A DNA stretch of 38,777 nt from Arcobacter sp. (GCA_002733885.1 NVXJ01000007.1:6460-45236), one strand, 5' to 3'. Positions 1 to 6,465 are shown, counted from the first letter of the stretch. The notes: a model not told the origin generated them from the letters alone. Numbers and translations: made by a program.

Positions 1-190
1 CATTTGTAGATAATACTAAAAATTCAAAACCTTCAATGAGTTCTATTGTTTTCACTAAGGCTTTTATATGTTGTTTTTCTTGCTTTTTTTCTTCTTCTTC
101 ATTGGGATAATATTCAATGGTAGAAGGAATTTTTCTTTCCATGGCCACGGTTATTTGGTCAAAAAAGACAGTTGATATAGGGTTGTACAT
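1..190 (-). CDS. hypothetical protein, 3' part outside window
   Basis: An open frame runs from an ATG at 190 leftward off the window edge without a stop (63 codons visible). An AAAGG Shine-Dalgarno sequence sits 5-6 bases upstream of the ATG. The visible part begins MYNPISTVFFDQ and contains a Glu/Lys-rich charged stretch around residues 34-42. I do not recognise the family. It lies just downstream of the membrane-protein gene on the same strand, so the two may be co-transcribed. It is host sequence, outside the prophage. Confidence 0.55.
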   Translation of the reverse strand, partial: MYNPISTVFFDQITVAMERKIPSTIEYYPNEEEEKKQEKQHIKALVKTIELIEGFEFLVLSTN

Positions 191-241
191 AAGGACCTTT
201 CTTGAAATGTAAATGATAAATAAAAGTATAGAATTTGGAAA

Positions 242-850
242 TCAGATAATCCAATTTTTTATGGGAATCTTCATTTTTATTCTATATCGCACTAATGGGA
301 ACATAACGAAAAATGAGCCAATGGCCATATATGCAGGGAGTAAGGTACTTTCAATATTATGATGTTCAATTGCAAACAGAGCAATCAAAAAGCCCAGAAA
401 AAATAAAATCCACGCCAGTGGTTGTTCTTCATTTGGGGAAGTAAAGACAAAGCGTAGGGTTGGGATAAGTGCACAAAAGTCAGCAAAGATTGCAATGATG
501 ATAGGAACTACCCCGGAGCTTTCCTTGAAAACATACCATATTAAGATGGCAGATAGTCCTATAACTAAGGAAAACTTTTCCAGCATATCTGGTCTTGTGC
601 TTTCTCCTTTAAACAGTGTTAGTATAAAAACGACCGTTGGGTTTACCATGAAAATAATGGTTAGCATCTTTGTGACTTCATCTGCTGTTTCTGGTGTAAT
701 TAACCAAAATGCAAAACCAATAATGCTCCAAATAAACCAAGAAATTCGATTTGGTTTTACTGTACCGCGAAAAATACTTATAATATAAGGAAGTATGGAT
801 ATAACGAGAATAAACTGCGCTAGAGCGCCTAATAAATATGTTTCTATAAT
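242..850 (-). CDS. multi-pass membrane protein, likely ATT start
   Basis: The first ATG in this frame is at 667, giving 141 residues, but the frame stays open and protein-like upstream. At 850 an ATT codon follows an AAGGA Shine-Dalgarno with 5-base spacing, giving about 202 residues. The added N-terminal part holds a hydrophobic helix and a KPNRISWFIW segment; a related polar/TRP segment recurs later, suggesting two repeated halves as in PQ-loop-like membrane proteins (inference). At least six hydrophobic segments are visible. Function unknown. The rare start is uncertain; ATA at 847 is an alternative. Host gene outside the prophage. Confidence 0.5.
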   Translation of the reverse strand: MIETYLLGALAQFILVISILPYIISIFRGTVKPNRISWFIWSIIGFAFWLITPETADEVTKMLTIIFMVNPTVVFILTLFKGESTRPDMLEKFSLVIGLSAILIWYVFKESSGVVPIIIAIFADFCALIPTLRFVFTSPNEEQPLAWILFFLGFLIALFAIEHHNIESTLLPAYMAIGSFFVMFPLVRYRIKMKIPIKNWII

Positions 851-942
851 TATTTTCCTTAAGTTCTTAAAATCTTTTAAACATTATACTATATGTAAGT
901 AAGCATAAATCAGTATATAATGATGTAACTAGATGGAGCCCT

Positions 943-1485
943 ATGTATATAGAAATGAAACAAAAAGATATTAAAGTCTTAAAAGAGAAGCTTTGGCTTA
1001 TGAATGATAAAAAGTGTCCTGTCCTAGGCAAGCCAATGCCACTTGATAAAATGGTACTTGATCATGCTCATAAAAGAAATGCTGAAGCGTACTCACCTAC
1101 TAAGGGTGTTGTGAGAGAAGCATTAGACAAGAGAGCTAACGCGATTTTAGGTAAGCTTGAAAATGCACTTAAGAGAACCGGTCTAGGGTATGAAAAAGAT
1201 TTTGATTTACCGGCTTTTTTAAGAAATGCAGCTGATTATTTTGAGAAAGGTGCTTATGTTGATGAGAAGGGATCTATGTACATTCATCCTAGTGAAGTAC
1301 CAAAAGAGCCTAAGGTCAGTAAGAGTAACTATAATAAACTTTGCAAGATATATGATAAAGAGCCTTTTATACCTAAACGAAAAGGACAAATAAAAAAAAC
1401 TATGCCCAAGTATCCTTCTAGTAAAAAGTTAACAAAGGGTCTTAAGGAGTTATTTGAAAAATATGAGATATCTCCTTATAATTAA
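943..1485 (+). CDS. endonuclease VII-like (T4 gp49 family) protein
   Basis: 180 residues. Residues about 25-95 match the recombination endonuclease VII fold: Cys25, then DHAH (Asp40, His41, His43), a VREALDKRAN stretch ending in Asn66, and LGKLENALKR. In T4 endonuclease VII the equivalent Asp40, His41 and Asn62 are catalytic and resolve Holliday and branched DNA. Of the four zinc cysteines of T4 (23, 26, 58, 61) only the first is kept; the others align with Leu, Asp and Ala. The tail holds HPSEVPKEP and SKSNYNKL segments as I recall from phage relatives. GGAG lies 4 bases before the ATG. It sits outside the attL boundary, so it belongs to the host or to an older element. Confidence 0.7.
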   Translation: MYIEMKQKDIKVLKEKLWLMNDKKCPVLGKPMPLDKMVLDHAHKRNAEAYSPTKGVVREALDKRANAILGKLENALKRTGLGYEKDFDLPAFLRNAADYFEKGAYVDEKGSMYIHPSEVPKEPKVSKSNYNKLCKIYDKEPFIPKRKGQIKKTMPKYPSSKKLTKGLKELFEKYEISPYN

Positions 1486-1533
1486 ATATGGCTATACAGG
1501 CTAGAGATTAGTTAGTTTTTAGACAAAGTATCT

Positions 1534-1539
1534 TATAAT
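1534..1539 (+). promoter_or_regulatory. -10 box of rnpB promoter
   Basis: A perfect TATAAT lies 6 bases before the first base of the RNase P RNA P1 helix at 1546. No good -35 is seen at 17 bases upstream. Confidence 0.5.
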
Positions 1540-1545
1540 CACGTT

Positions 1546-1909
1546 ATGGTAGAACAACGGCAGCTTTTATTCACTTGAGTAAAAGAGGAAAGTCCGGGCT
1601 GCAGTGAGACAGGGTTCCATCTAACTGATGGCCGTGGTAACATGAGGGAAAGTGCAACAGAAAATGTACCGCCTAGTTCAAGACGTAAAAGTTTTTTAAA
1701 TCTTTTACATCTTGAACTAGGTAAGGGTGAAAAGGTGGGGTAAGAGCCCACCAGTCCTTTCAGTAATGCTAGGAGCTTGAAAACCCAACCCGCAGCAAGA
1801 AGCAAATGGTTACAGTCTCACAATGTAATGCTTCGCTAGAGGTTTATAGTAATATAAACAGTAGATGAATTGTCGTTTAAAAACAGAACTCGGCTTAGTG
1901 TTCTGCCAT
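1546..1909 (+). ncRNA. rnpB: RNase P RNA, bacterial type A
   Basis: Catalytic RNA of ribonuclease P, which matures tRNA 5' ends. The conserved core GAGGAAAGTCCGGGCT is present near 1586, followed by the universal AGGGAAAGTGCAACAGAAA region, and the 3' part has ACAGAACTCGGCTTA. The terminal P1 helix can be drawn directly: ATGGTAGAACA at 1546-1556 pairs with TGTTCTGCCAT at 1899-1909 with one G-U pair. The last 25 bases belong to the repeat shared with the right prophage end (attL), so the 3' P1 strand is probably supplied or restored by the phage and the RNA stays intact. A 267-base antisense open frame across it is spurious. Confidence 0.95.
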
Positions 1910-1913
1910 ACTC
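1885..1913 (+). other. attL, rnpB 3'-end attachment site
   Basis: A 29-bp stretch is repeated at 37224-37252 with 27 of 29 identical positions. The longest exact part is TGTTCTGCCATACTC (15 bp). It covers the end of rnpB, and the integrase gene ends only 31 bp away, as is usual for integration at the 3' end of an RNA gene. Confidence 0.9.
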
Positions 1914-1943
1914 ATTAAGAGCCTTGTTTTAGGGGCTTATTAA

Positions 1944-3041
1944 CTATCCTATTTTCGATTGTGACCGTGATGTGTCAGCAAATAGAGAAAAATTAGTTCC
2001 TAAATCAATGTTCTTAGTATTAATAATACTCGCATAATGTTCTAGAGTTACCTTCGGTGATGAATGTCCTAGCAGGCCCGCTAGTTCATTTAGACTTACA
2101 ATATTTTCCTTGAGCATTAGTGTTGCAAACGTATGACGGGTACAATACATTTTTCTTTTTGGAACTCTACTGTTTTTTAATATATTCAACCAAAAGACTC
2201 TAAGGCCTTGTGCATCATCTATCTCACCAAAGATAAATAACTGTTTTGGATCTTGAAACTTTTTAACTGCATCCAGTAAAAAAGGAGGATAAGGAACTTT
2301 TCTTATTGAGTTTTGTGTCTTTCCTGTTCCTAACATTCCTTTTGTCCTGGTACGTTTAATATGGATGAATCCATCGTCTTTAAAATCACCCATCTGTAGC
2401 CCCAAAATTTCACCTGTTCTCATTCCTGTGTTAAACGCAATCTTCAAGTAAGGGATCATCGGGCCTTTTGCAACTTCCATTATCTTTGCAACTTCTTCTC
2501 GTGTAAAGTATTCAACTTCTTTTCTTGGTTCAGGTTTCAACTTGATACCAAGAGCCGGGTTAAAGCTAATTACCCCATCATCCACTGCAAACTCAAATAT
2601 CTCTTTCATGCAGCTCTTATAGGTACTTTTAGAACGAGAAAGCATTTTTAATGTGTTCAGGTATTGTTTACAGTCTAAACGGGTTATAGAGTCTATGTCT
2701 TGACCTCTAAAATGTTCAATGACTCTCTTCCAGTACTCGACTTTAAGACCATAGGTTTTATTATGATCTTTGTGTTCTAAAAATATACGACCGTAATACT
2801 CGAAAGTCTTAGGTTTCTTTTTGTATATTTCACCGGTGGCTATTTTACTGTCTAGGGCAGGTACCATCTGTTGTGTAACTAGCTTGATGTTTTGCGGTGT
2901 GTTCTTGAGCTTAGTGCTCTTTCTTTTTCGCTTTCCATCAACATAGTAGTTGAGCCAGATGACATCGCCTCTTATAAAATGACTTGTCATGCCTTTTTTG
3001 TTACTCCTTTTTGAAGTAACAGTATCGCTATGCTTTGACAT
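1944..3041 (-). CDS. int: tyrosine recombinase (phage integrase)
   Basis: 365 residues. An N-terminal arm-binding region (about 20-75, SHFIRGDVIWLNYYV), a SAM-like core-binding domain (about 78-165) and a C-terminal catalytic domain. Catalytic residues visible: Arg208 in TGMRTGE, Arg302-His303 in TRHTFATLML, His326 in LLGH and the nucleophile Tyr336 in LEHY. The residue three before Arg302, often His, is Tyr299 here. It lies next to attL, reads toward rnpB, and should integrate and, with the adjacent excisionase-like protein, excise the phage at rnpB. Divergent from the 3375 gene. Confidence 0.95.
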   Translation of the reverse strand: MSKHSDTVTSKRSNKKGMTSHFIRGDVIWLNYYVDGKRKRKSTKLKNTPQNIKLVTQQMVPALDSKIATGEIYKKKPKTFEYYGRIFLEHKDHNKTYGLKVEYWKRVIEHFRGQDIDSITRLDCKQYLNTLKMLSRSKSTYKSCMKEIFEFAVDDGVISFNPALGIKLKPEPRKEVEYFTREEVAKIMEVAKGPMIPYLKIAFNTGMRTGEILGLQMGDFKDDGFIHIKRTRTKGMLGTGKTQNSIRKVPYPPFLLDAVKKFQDPKQLFIFGEIDDAQGLRVFWLNILKNSRVPKRKMYCTRHTFATLMLKENIVSLNELAGLLGHSSPKVTLEHYASIINTKNIDLGTNFSLFADTSRSQSKIG

Positions 3042-3092
3042 AATAGCACCTTTGTTATGGGATAAATTTGGGGAATAGTCTGAAGAGGGGAA

Positions 3093-3311
3093 TTAAGAGA
3101 TTAAAAAATCATCTAAATTGAAGGTGTTTGTAGGATCAGAAGAATGTTCTTTAAACATCTTAGAATTAAATTCTTCGGTATCTATAAAGATTCTACTCAT
3201 CCCTTGTAAGTAGTGTTTTGTGAGAACTCCAGCTTTGATGAGTTTGGTGATTGATGTTTCGTGAATACCAACATCTTCAGCTAGTTTTTGAATAGTGCAA
3301 AACTTACTCAT
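3093..3311 (-). CDS. excisionase-like helix-turn-helix protein
   Basis: 72 residues. Residues 5-35 (TIQKLAEDVGIHETSITKLIKAGVL) form a winged-HTH of the MerR/excisionase type, followed by a strand-like RIFID and an acidic tail. It lies 51 bases upstream of the integrase on the same strand, so it is a candidate recombination directionality factor or int regulator. A GGAG site precedes the ATG. The assignment rests on fold and position. Confidence 0.7.
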   Translation of the reverse strand: MSKFCTIQKLAEDVGIHETSITKLIKAGVLTKHYLQGMSRIFIDTEEFNSKMFKEHSSDPTNTFNLDDFLIS

Positions 3312-3321
3312 GGAGTCTCCT

Positions 3322-3350
3322 TTTGTTTAATAATTAATGTTTGATATAAT
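3322..3350 (+). promoter_or_regulatory. promoter for the 3375 gene
   Basis: TATAAT at 3345-3350 with TTTGTT 17 bases upstream (3322-3327), 25 bases before the ATG of the rightward gene. Confidence 0.5.
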
Positions 3351-3374
3351 GATAAAAATTTTATTCAGGATAAT

Positions 3375-4001
3375 ATGATGGAAAATGACAACCATGCTTC
3401 AAGGCTTCATTCGATTTTAGAAAGTGGAATGTCAATTCCTAGAGGTTCAAACTGTAGAGATGCCTGGAGAAAATTATTAAATACAAAAGAAGAAGCATTG
3501 CTCATGTCCCGTTTAGGTAAGGTCATGGAATTGACAAGTCTAATTATTAAAGATGTTGAAAACAATCCTTCTGCATTAAAGAGTTCTAAGCATTGGAGTG
3601 CTCAAGTTACAAAAGCTTTTATGACTCAAAATTTAAATGATCAATGGTCAGGCTTTATTGCACATATAGATAGCCACTCTTTAAACTATCTTCATATGAC
3701 AGCAGATTTTATTCAGTCTAACTCTCATAAAGAAATTATTTCTGATTCAAAACTACAAGAAATAAGAGAACAAGTTGATGCTTTATATAAGGAAGTCCTT
3801 TCAAGTGAATTAGACGAAGGCATAAAAGAGTATCTTTATAGAACATTACAAAAACTATTAGTCTCAATAGATGAGTACTTTATAACAGGAGTAAATCCCA
3901 TTATAGATAGTGTAGATCAAGTAATAGGGCATATTGTTACCGATGAACCATTTAGAGTAGAATTAAAAAAAAGATGCAGTTGTGGGAAAAAGTATTATTG
4001 A
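3375..4001 (+). CDS. hypothetical protein, probable 3' frameshift
   Basis: 208 residues as read, starting MMENDN. No family recognised. It is largely helical, with two or three amphipathic helices (about 70-125 and 130-180). The last nine residues (RCSCGKKYY) look foreign. At 3965-3972 there is a run of eight A; dropping one A changes the frame to one that stays open for 41 more codons, ending at the TAG at 4096-4098 and giving a well-formed hydrophobic tail (IDTLGNITLVISIVKGG). The true product is therefore probably about 240 residues with a membrane-binding C terminus. It has its own promoter and stands alone beside int, a usual place for prophage accessory genes. Confidence 0.65.
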   Translation: MMENDNHASRLHSILESGMSIPRGSNCRDAWRKLLNTKEEALLMSRLGKVMELTSLIIKDVENNPSALKSSKHWSAQVTKAFMTQNLNDQWSGFIAHIDSHSLNYLHMTADFIQSNSHKEIISDSKLQEIREQVDALYKEVLSSELDEGIKEYLYRTLQKLLVSIDEYFITGVNPIIDSVDQVIGHIVTDEPFRVELKKRCSCGKKYY

Positions 4002-4029
4002 TACTTTAGGAAATATTACTTTGGTAATC

Positions 4030-4185
4030 TCAATTGTAAAGGGTGGTCAAGAAGTGATTGAAGGATTTAGTAAATTAATAAAGTTGATATCTAATTAGAG
4101 TATAAGGAATATTTCTGTCTATTGCTATCCACGTTAATATGTGGTAGTAAGAAGCCACTTTGCTAGTTTTGTCCTTTACAATTGA
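4030..4185. repeat. 13-bp inverted repeat around a non-coding gap
   Basis: TCAATTGTAAAGG at 4030-4042 is the exact reverse complement of CCTTTACAATTGA at 4173-4185. The space between holds the shifted-frame tail of the previous gene and then about 75 bases with no gene. Role unknown. Confidence 0.5.
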
Positions 4186-4235
4186 AAAATATTTAGTTAA
4201 AATTGATGTCTGCAAAGATGGAAACATCTATGTGA

Positions 4236-4309
4236 CGGCGAGTAGCTCAGCTGGATAGAGTACGAATTTCATAAATTCGAGGTCGAGGGTTCGAGTCCCT
4301 CCTTGTAAT
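4236..4309 (+). tRNA. tRNA with CAT anticodon, degenerate acceptor end
   Basis: The cloverleaf can be drawn: D stem GCTC/GAGT, anticodon stem CGAAT/ATTCG with loop TTCATAA (anticodon CAT at 4270-4272), variable loop AGGTC, T stem GAGGG/CCCTC with loop TTCGAGT. The 5' acceptor CGGCGAG pairs poorly with the 3' CTTGTAA: the two outer pairs are lost and two are G-U. No CCA is encoded. It could be a phage-borne tRNA-Met, a tRNA-Ile2 (lysidine type), or a pseudo-tRNA. Confidence 0.75.
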
Positions 4310-4338
4310 ATCTGCACAATTTATTAAGATTATATTTT

Positions 4339-4461
4339 TCAATCACACCTCCTTGATTTTTCTTGTATCATTTCTTTTAACTCTTTATCTGTGTACTCTT
4401 TTCCATCTATTAAAACCTTATCGGCTTGACCAACGGCTTTTCCTTTTAAAAATGCTGTCAT
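4339..4461 (-). CDS. 40-residue hypothetical protein
   Basis: Starts MTAFLKGKAVGQ and ends KSRRCD. Its ATG overlaps the stop of the upstream 64-residue gene in an ATGA junction (4458-4461), the usual sign of translational coupling. Residues 13-32 (ADKVLIDGKEYTDKELKEMI) look like a small folded beta-hairpin plus helix. It is the last gene of the leftward operon. No function can be assigned. Confidence 0.55.
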   Translation of the reverse strand: MTAFLKGKAVGQADKVLIDGKEYTDKELKEMIQEKSRRCD

Positions 4462-4652
4462 ATCTTTTCTACCTCAAGACTTAGCCGCACATAATCAAAA
4501 GGATCATCTTCTGTGTATTCATGCCCTTCAACAATAACCTGCGCCCAAGTGTCATCTTTTCCAAGAAGTGTGCAGCGGTTTGTGTAAGCACCTTCTTCAA
4601 AGATGAACTTGTCACCTGTTTTTAATGAGGATAATTTTACTAAGATAGACAT
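4458..4652 (-). CDS. 64-residue hypothetical protein
   Basis: The sequence (VKLSSLKTGDKFIFEEGAYT) has the pattern of a small SH3-like beta barrel seen in many short phage proteins: a LKTGDKF strand, then FTNR-like and VRLSLEVEKI strands. No specific function. The start overlaps the end of the upstream gene by 13 bases, and the stop overlaps the 40-residue gene downstream. Confidence 0.65.
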   Translation of the reverse strand: MSILVKLSSLKTGDKFIFEEGAYTNRCTLLGKDDTWAQVIVEGHEYTEDDPFDYVRLSLEVEKI

Positions 4653-5041
4653 TTAGATCCTTTTGTTGGTTTTAAACTATTGAACACTTCTCTTGCGTTG
4701 AAAAGGTTATTTTCTGAGTAGGTTTTAATAGCGTCTGCTTTAGCCAGTGCTATTAATTCTATGAGCTGTGACTTTGTAATGTTTATGATCTGGTCATCAT
4801 CTATCTCATTAAACTCTTTTTGGAGTTTTGTTTCATGGGACATGGGTAACTCCTTTTTATTAGGGAAAAGTTTTATTTTAGTCCAGTAGTTTTGAAGCTT
4901 TTGATTGTAGTAGGCGAGGGTGTTTGTCTTTGACATTCTTTTAGGAAGACCCTTATCAATCGATGTACAATTATTAAAATATTTAGTACTTTTATAAAAA
5001 CGATCTTTGTTCGAAAGCCATTGCTCACCGTGGGTTCTCAT
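4640..5041 (-). CDS. hypothetical protein, two possible starts
   Basis: 133 residues from the ATG at 5041, which comes 3 bases after the stop of the 53-residue gene upstream. A second in-frame ATG at 4843 has a much better Shine-Dalgarno (AAGGAG, 6 bases away) and would give a 67-residue acidic helical protein (MSHETKLQKEFNE). The region before it is basic and rich in Trp, Tyr and Asn. Either the long form is real and the short one an internal product, or the true gene is the short one. Unknown function. Confidence 0.5.
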   Translation of the reverse strand: MRTHGEQWLSNKDRFYKSTKYFNNCTSIDKGLPKRMSKTNTLAYYNQKLQNYWTKIKLFPNKKELPMSHETKLQKEFNEIDDDQIINITKSQLIELIALAKADAIKTYSENNLFNAREVFNSLKPTKGSKCLS

Positions 5042-5044
5042 AAA

Positions 5045-5206
5045 TCATTTCTTTGGACGGTAAAAATCATCAATGACATAATCATCACGATGAACATAAT
5101 CATTTTTTTTACGTTTGTTATATCTGAGCATTACAAAGATTGATAAAGATATGACAATTACTAAGATGGCTAGGTAAGTTAAAAGGACTAAGGTTAGGTC
5201 TTGCAT
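5045..5206 (-). CDS. 53-residue single-pass membrane protein
   Basis: Begins MQDLTLVLLTYLAILVIV; residues 4-27 form one transmembrane helix, then RYNKRKKN, a basic stop-transfer, and an acidic/aromatic tail. AAAGGAAATAA precedes the ATG with good spacing. By the positive-inside rule the C terminus is cytoplasmic. Tightly placed in the leftward operon (3 bases to the next ATG). Its size and shape are common in phage early operons, but no function is known. Confidence 0.65.
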   Translation of the reverse strand: MQDLTLVLLTYLAILVIVISLSIFVMLRYNKRKKNDYVHRDDYVIDDFYRPKK

Positions 5207-5255
5207 TTATTTCCTTTTAGAGTGTTGTGTATTTCACTGAGTCGACTCATGGCTT

Positions 5256-5327
5256 CTAGGAGTGTGATACCAGGGCTAATCTAATCATGTGTTTTAGGAG
5301 TTTGAATTGTAGGTTTGGGTTGTTCAT
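5256..5327 (-). CDS. 23-residue ORF, possibly frameshifted
   Basis: MNNPNLQFKLLKHMIRLALV, starting in an ATGA overlap with the stop of the 73-residue gene. A different frame after codon 17 continues open (SPGITLLEAMSRLSEIHNTL) up to and past the start of the 53-residue gene, so the original protein may have been about 45 residues with one base changed. Weak evidence. Confidence 0.3.
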   Translation of the reverse strand: MNNPNLQFKLLKHMIRLALVSHS

Positions 5328-5545
5328 GCTGAGACTACCAACATCGTTGATAAATGCTCTATGACTTCACGTTGATTATCTTCTTCATATAGACAATATG
5401 TATAGTCGTATTTTTTTTCGTTCGCCCAACCATCTCGGTAAATAGTTATATCTAAGCTTTTAGTATGTCCTGCAAAATTGCACATAACATCGTGAGGTGT
5501 GTTTGTATTAACTAATATGCATAAGGCCATTATTTCGGTAAACAT
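5324..5545 (-). CDS. 73-residue hypothetical protein
   Basis: Starts MFTEIMALCILV after GAAGGACTCATC, giving AAGGA with 6-base spacing. It has a strand-rich pattern (SLDITIYRDGWANEKKYDYTY) followed by a short helix. No family recognised. It is part of the leftward operon between the clamp-like gene and the micro-ORFs. Confidence 0.6.
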   Translation of the reverse strand: MFTEIMALCILVNTNTPHDVMCNFAGHTKSLDITIYRDGWANEKKYDYTYCLYEEDNQREVIEHLSTMLVVSA

Positions 5546-5557
5546 GATGAGTCCTTC

Positions 5558-5629
5558 TTATAGAATTTTGTTGGCTAGGTTTTCTAGCAGGTCTTCGAAT
5601 TTGGCCCATTTTGTTTTGATGTATCTCAA
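5558..5629 (-). CDS. 23-residue ORF with TTG start
   Basis: TTG at 5629 overlaps the TGA of the clamp-like gene (TTGA) and opens a basic amphipathic peptide, RYIKTKWAKFEDLLENLANKIL. It fills most of the 80-base gap before the next gene. The coupling geometry favours translation, but length and start codon keep this speculative. Confidence 0.3.
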   Translation of the reverse strand: MRYIKTKWAKFEDLLENLANKIL

Positions 5630-6183
5630 GAAAGTTCTTCAAAAGAATCTGTTATTGGCATCATGACAATAATTATGTTTTCATGTTCAATTAAGACCGG
5701 TGTACTTGTAGAAGTTATTCCAATGGTTCCATGACTTATATTTGGTACTCTTTTAGGCTCAATATGTACTTTATTAAAAGCCAAAATTCCTTCTATCTGA
5801 GTTTGTTCTACAAATTCAATCTTGTTGATGACTTCTTTTGGAATAATTCGTTGAAAGTCTGGATAGTTAAAGGTTCTCTCTCCTAATAGACTTTCAATTG
5901 AGATGGTAATAATCTCTCTCTCGTATTCATCTAAACAAACTATTTTGTTTGGTTGTAAATCAAAGTATAAGGATTTTTTGTACTTGATGCTTAAGTCAAC
6001 AATGCTTTTATGGATATAAAAATCCTTATCAGCGTGACCATGGTGTTTGATGACAGCAAGTGCTCTTGTATCAGTTGAGACAAGATGCTCTTTATCAATA
6101 TATAAATAATTTAATTCAAATTTAGGATTATTGGTATCAATGTATTTTGCTACAACTTGTAATTCTTTTTTACTTACGATCAT
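5626..6183 (-). CDS. sliding clamp (DnaN)-like phage protein
   Basis: 185 residues, about half of a bacterial beta clamp. Clamp-like features are the MIVSKKELQVVAKYI start, LYIDKEHLVSTDTRALAVIKH (the usual 'val.atDg.rla' strand-turn), a FDLQPNKIV strand and YPDFQRIIPKE near residues 112-122, close to the YPdyrriiP signature of DnaN. Two clamp-type domains fit. It may act as a minimal processivity factor or as a modulator of the host clamp. First gene of the leftward operon. AAAGGA is 6-8 bases before the ATG. Identification by pattern only. Confidence 0.6.
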   Translation of the reverse strand: MIVSKKELQVVAKYIDTNNPKFELNYLYIDKEHLVSTDTRALAVIKHHGHADKDFYIHKSIVDLSIKYKKSLYFDLQPNKIVCLDEYEREIITISIESLLGERTFNYPDFQRIIPKEVINKIEFVEQTQIEGILAFNKVHIEPKRVPNISHGTIGITSTSTPVLIEHENIIIVMMPITDSFEELS

Positions 6184-6214
6184 GTATGGTCCTTTGTTGG
6201 TTAAGTGTTTAATC

Positions 6215-6232
6215 AGAGTAAATATTTACTCT
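6215..6232. promoter_or_regulatory. 18-bp perfect palindrome, possible operator
   Basis: AGAGTAAATATTTACTCT is perfectly symmetric and lies 32 bases upstream of the clamp-like gene's ATG. It has no loop or T run, so a protein-binding site is more likely than a terminator. It differs from the TATATGCA operators at 8234 and 11817. Confidence 0.5.
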
Positions 6233-6255
6233 CAGGTAAAAACTATATAGTTGGT

Positions 6256-6286
6256 TGCCCTTGCCTTGGGAGAAAGGACAAGGGCA
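6256..6286. terminator. hairpin in divergent intergenic region
   Basis: TGCCCTTG (6256-6263) pairs exactly with CAAGGGCA (6279-6286) around a 15-base loop. No T run follows on either side, so the role is open (attenuator, processing site or terminator). Confidence 0.35.
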
Positions 6287-6307
6287 TAAGTAAATCTAAG
6301 GAGTAAA

Positions 6308-6406
6308 ATGTTTTCTAAAGAAACATCGCTATGCGAACGACATGTCTTGTTTTATGCACGAAACTGTGGGATTCGAACCCACGACCTTTGCACTTTGGGG
6401 AAATGA
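6308..6406 (+). CDS. 32-residue ORF antisense to the tRNA-like element
   Basis: An ideal AAGGAG (6298-6303) stands 4 bases before an ATG, opening MFSKETSLCERHVLFYARNC, which then runs through the antisense strand of the tRNA-like element and stops at 6406. The last part simply translates the T arm. Good translation signal, but no other support. Confidence 0.25.
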   Translation: MFSKETSLCERHVLFYARNCGIRTHDLCTLGK

Positions 6407-6435
6407 AAATGCTCTAACCGCTGAGCTAAGTTTCT
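6359..6435 (-). tRNA. tRNA-like element with enlarged anticodon arm
   Basis: On the minus strand: acceptor AGAAACT/AGTTTCG (6 of 7 pairs), D arm GCTC..GAGC with GGTTA loop, T arm GTGGG TTCGAAT CCCAC, all well formed. Between the D arm and the AGGTC variable loop are 23 bases instead of 18. The best stem there (CATTT/AAGTG) competes for a base with the D stem and encloses an 11-base loop rich in C. The anticodon cannot be read reliably. It may be an atypical phage tRNA, a pseudo-tRNA or a tRNA mimic. No CCA encoded. Confidence 0.6.
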
Positions 6436-6459
6436 GTATTTACGGGGGAGGCCTTGTGT

Positions 6460-6465
6460 TATAAT
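6460..6465 (+). promoter_or_regulatory. -10 box upstream of the 6522 gene
   Basis: TATAAT 57 bases before the ATG of the membrane-protein gene. No convincing -35 box. Confidence 0.35.

Noticed and set aside
1539-1805. 88-codon minus-strand open frame across rnpB
   Set aside because: It is antisense to the conserved RNase P RNA and has no protein-like composition.
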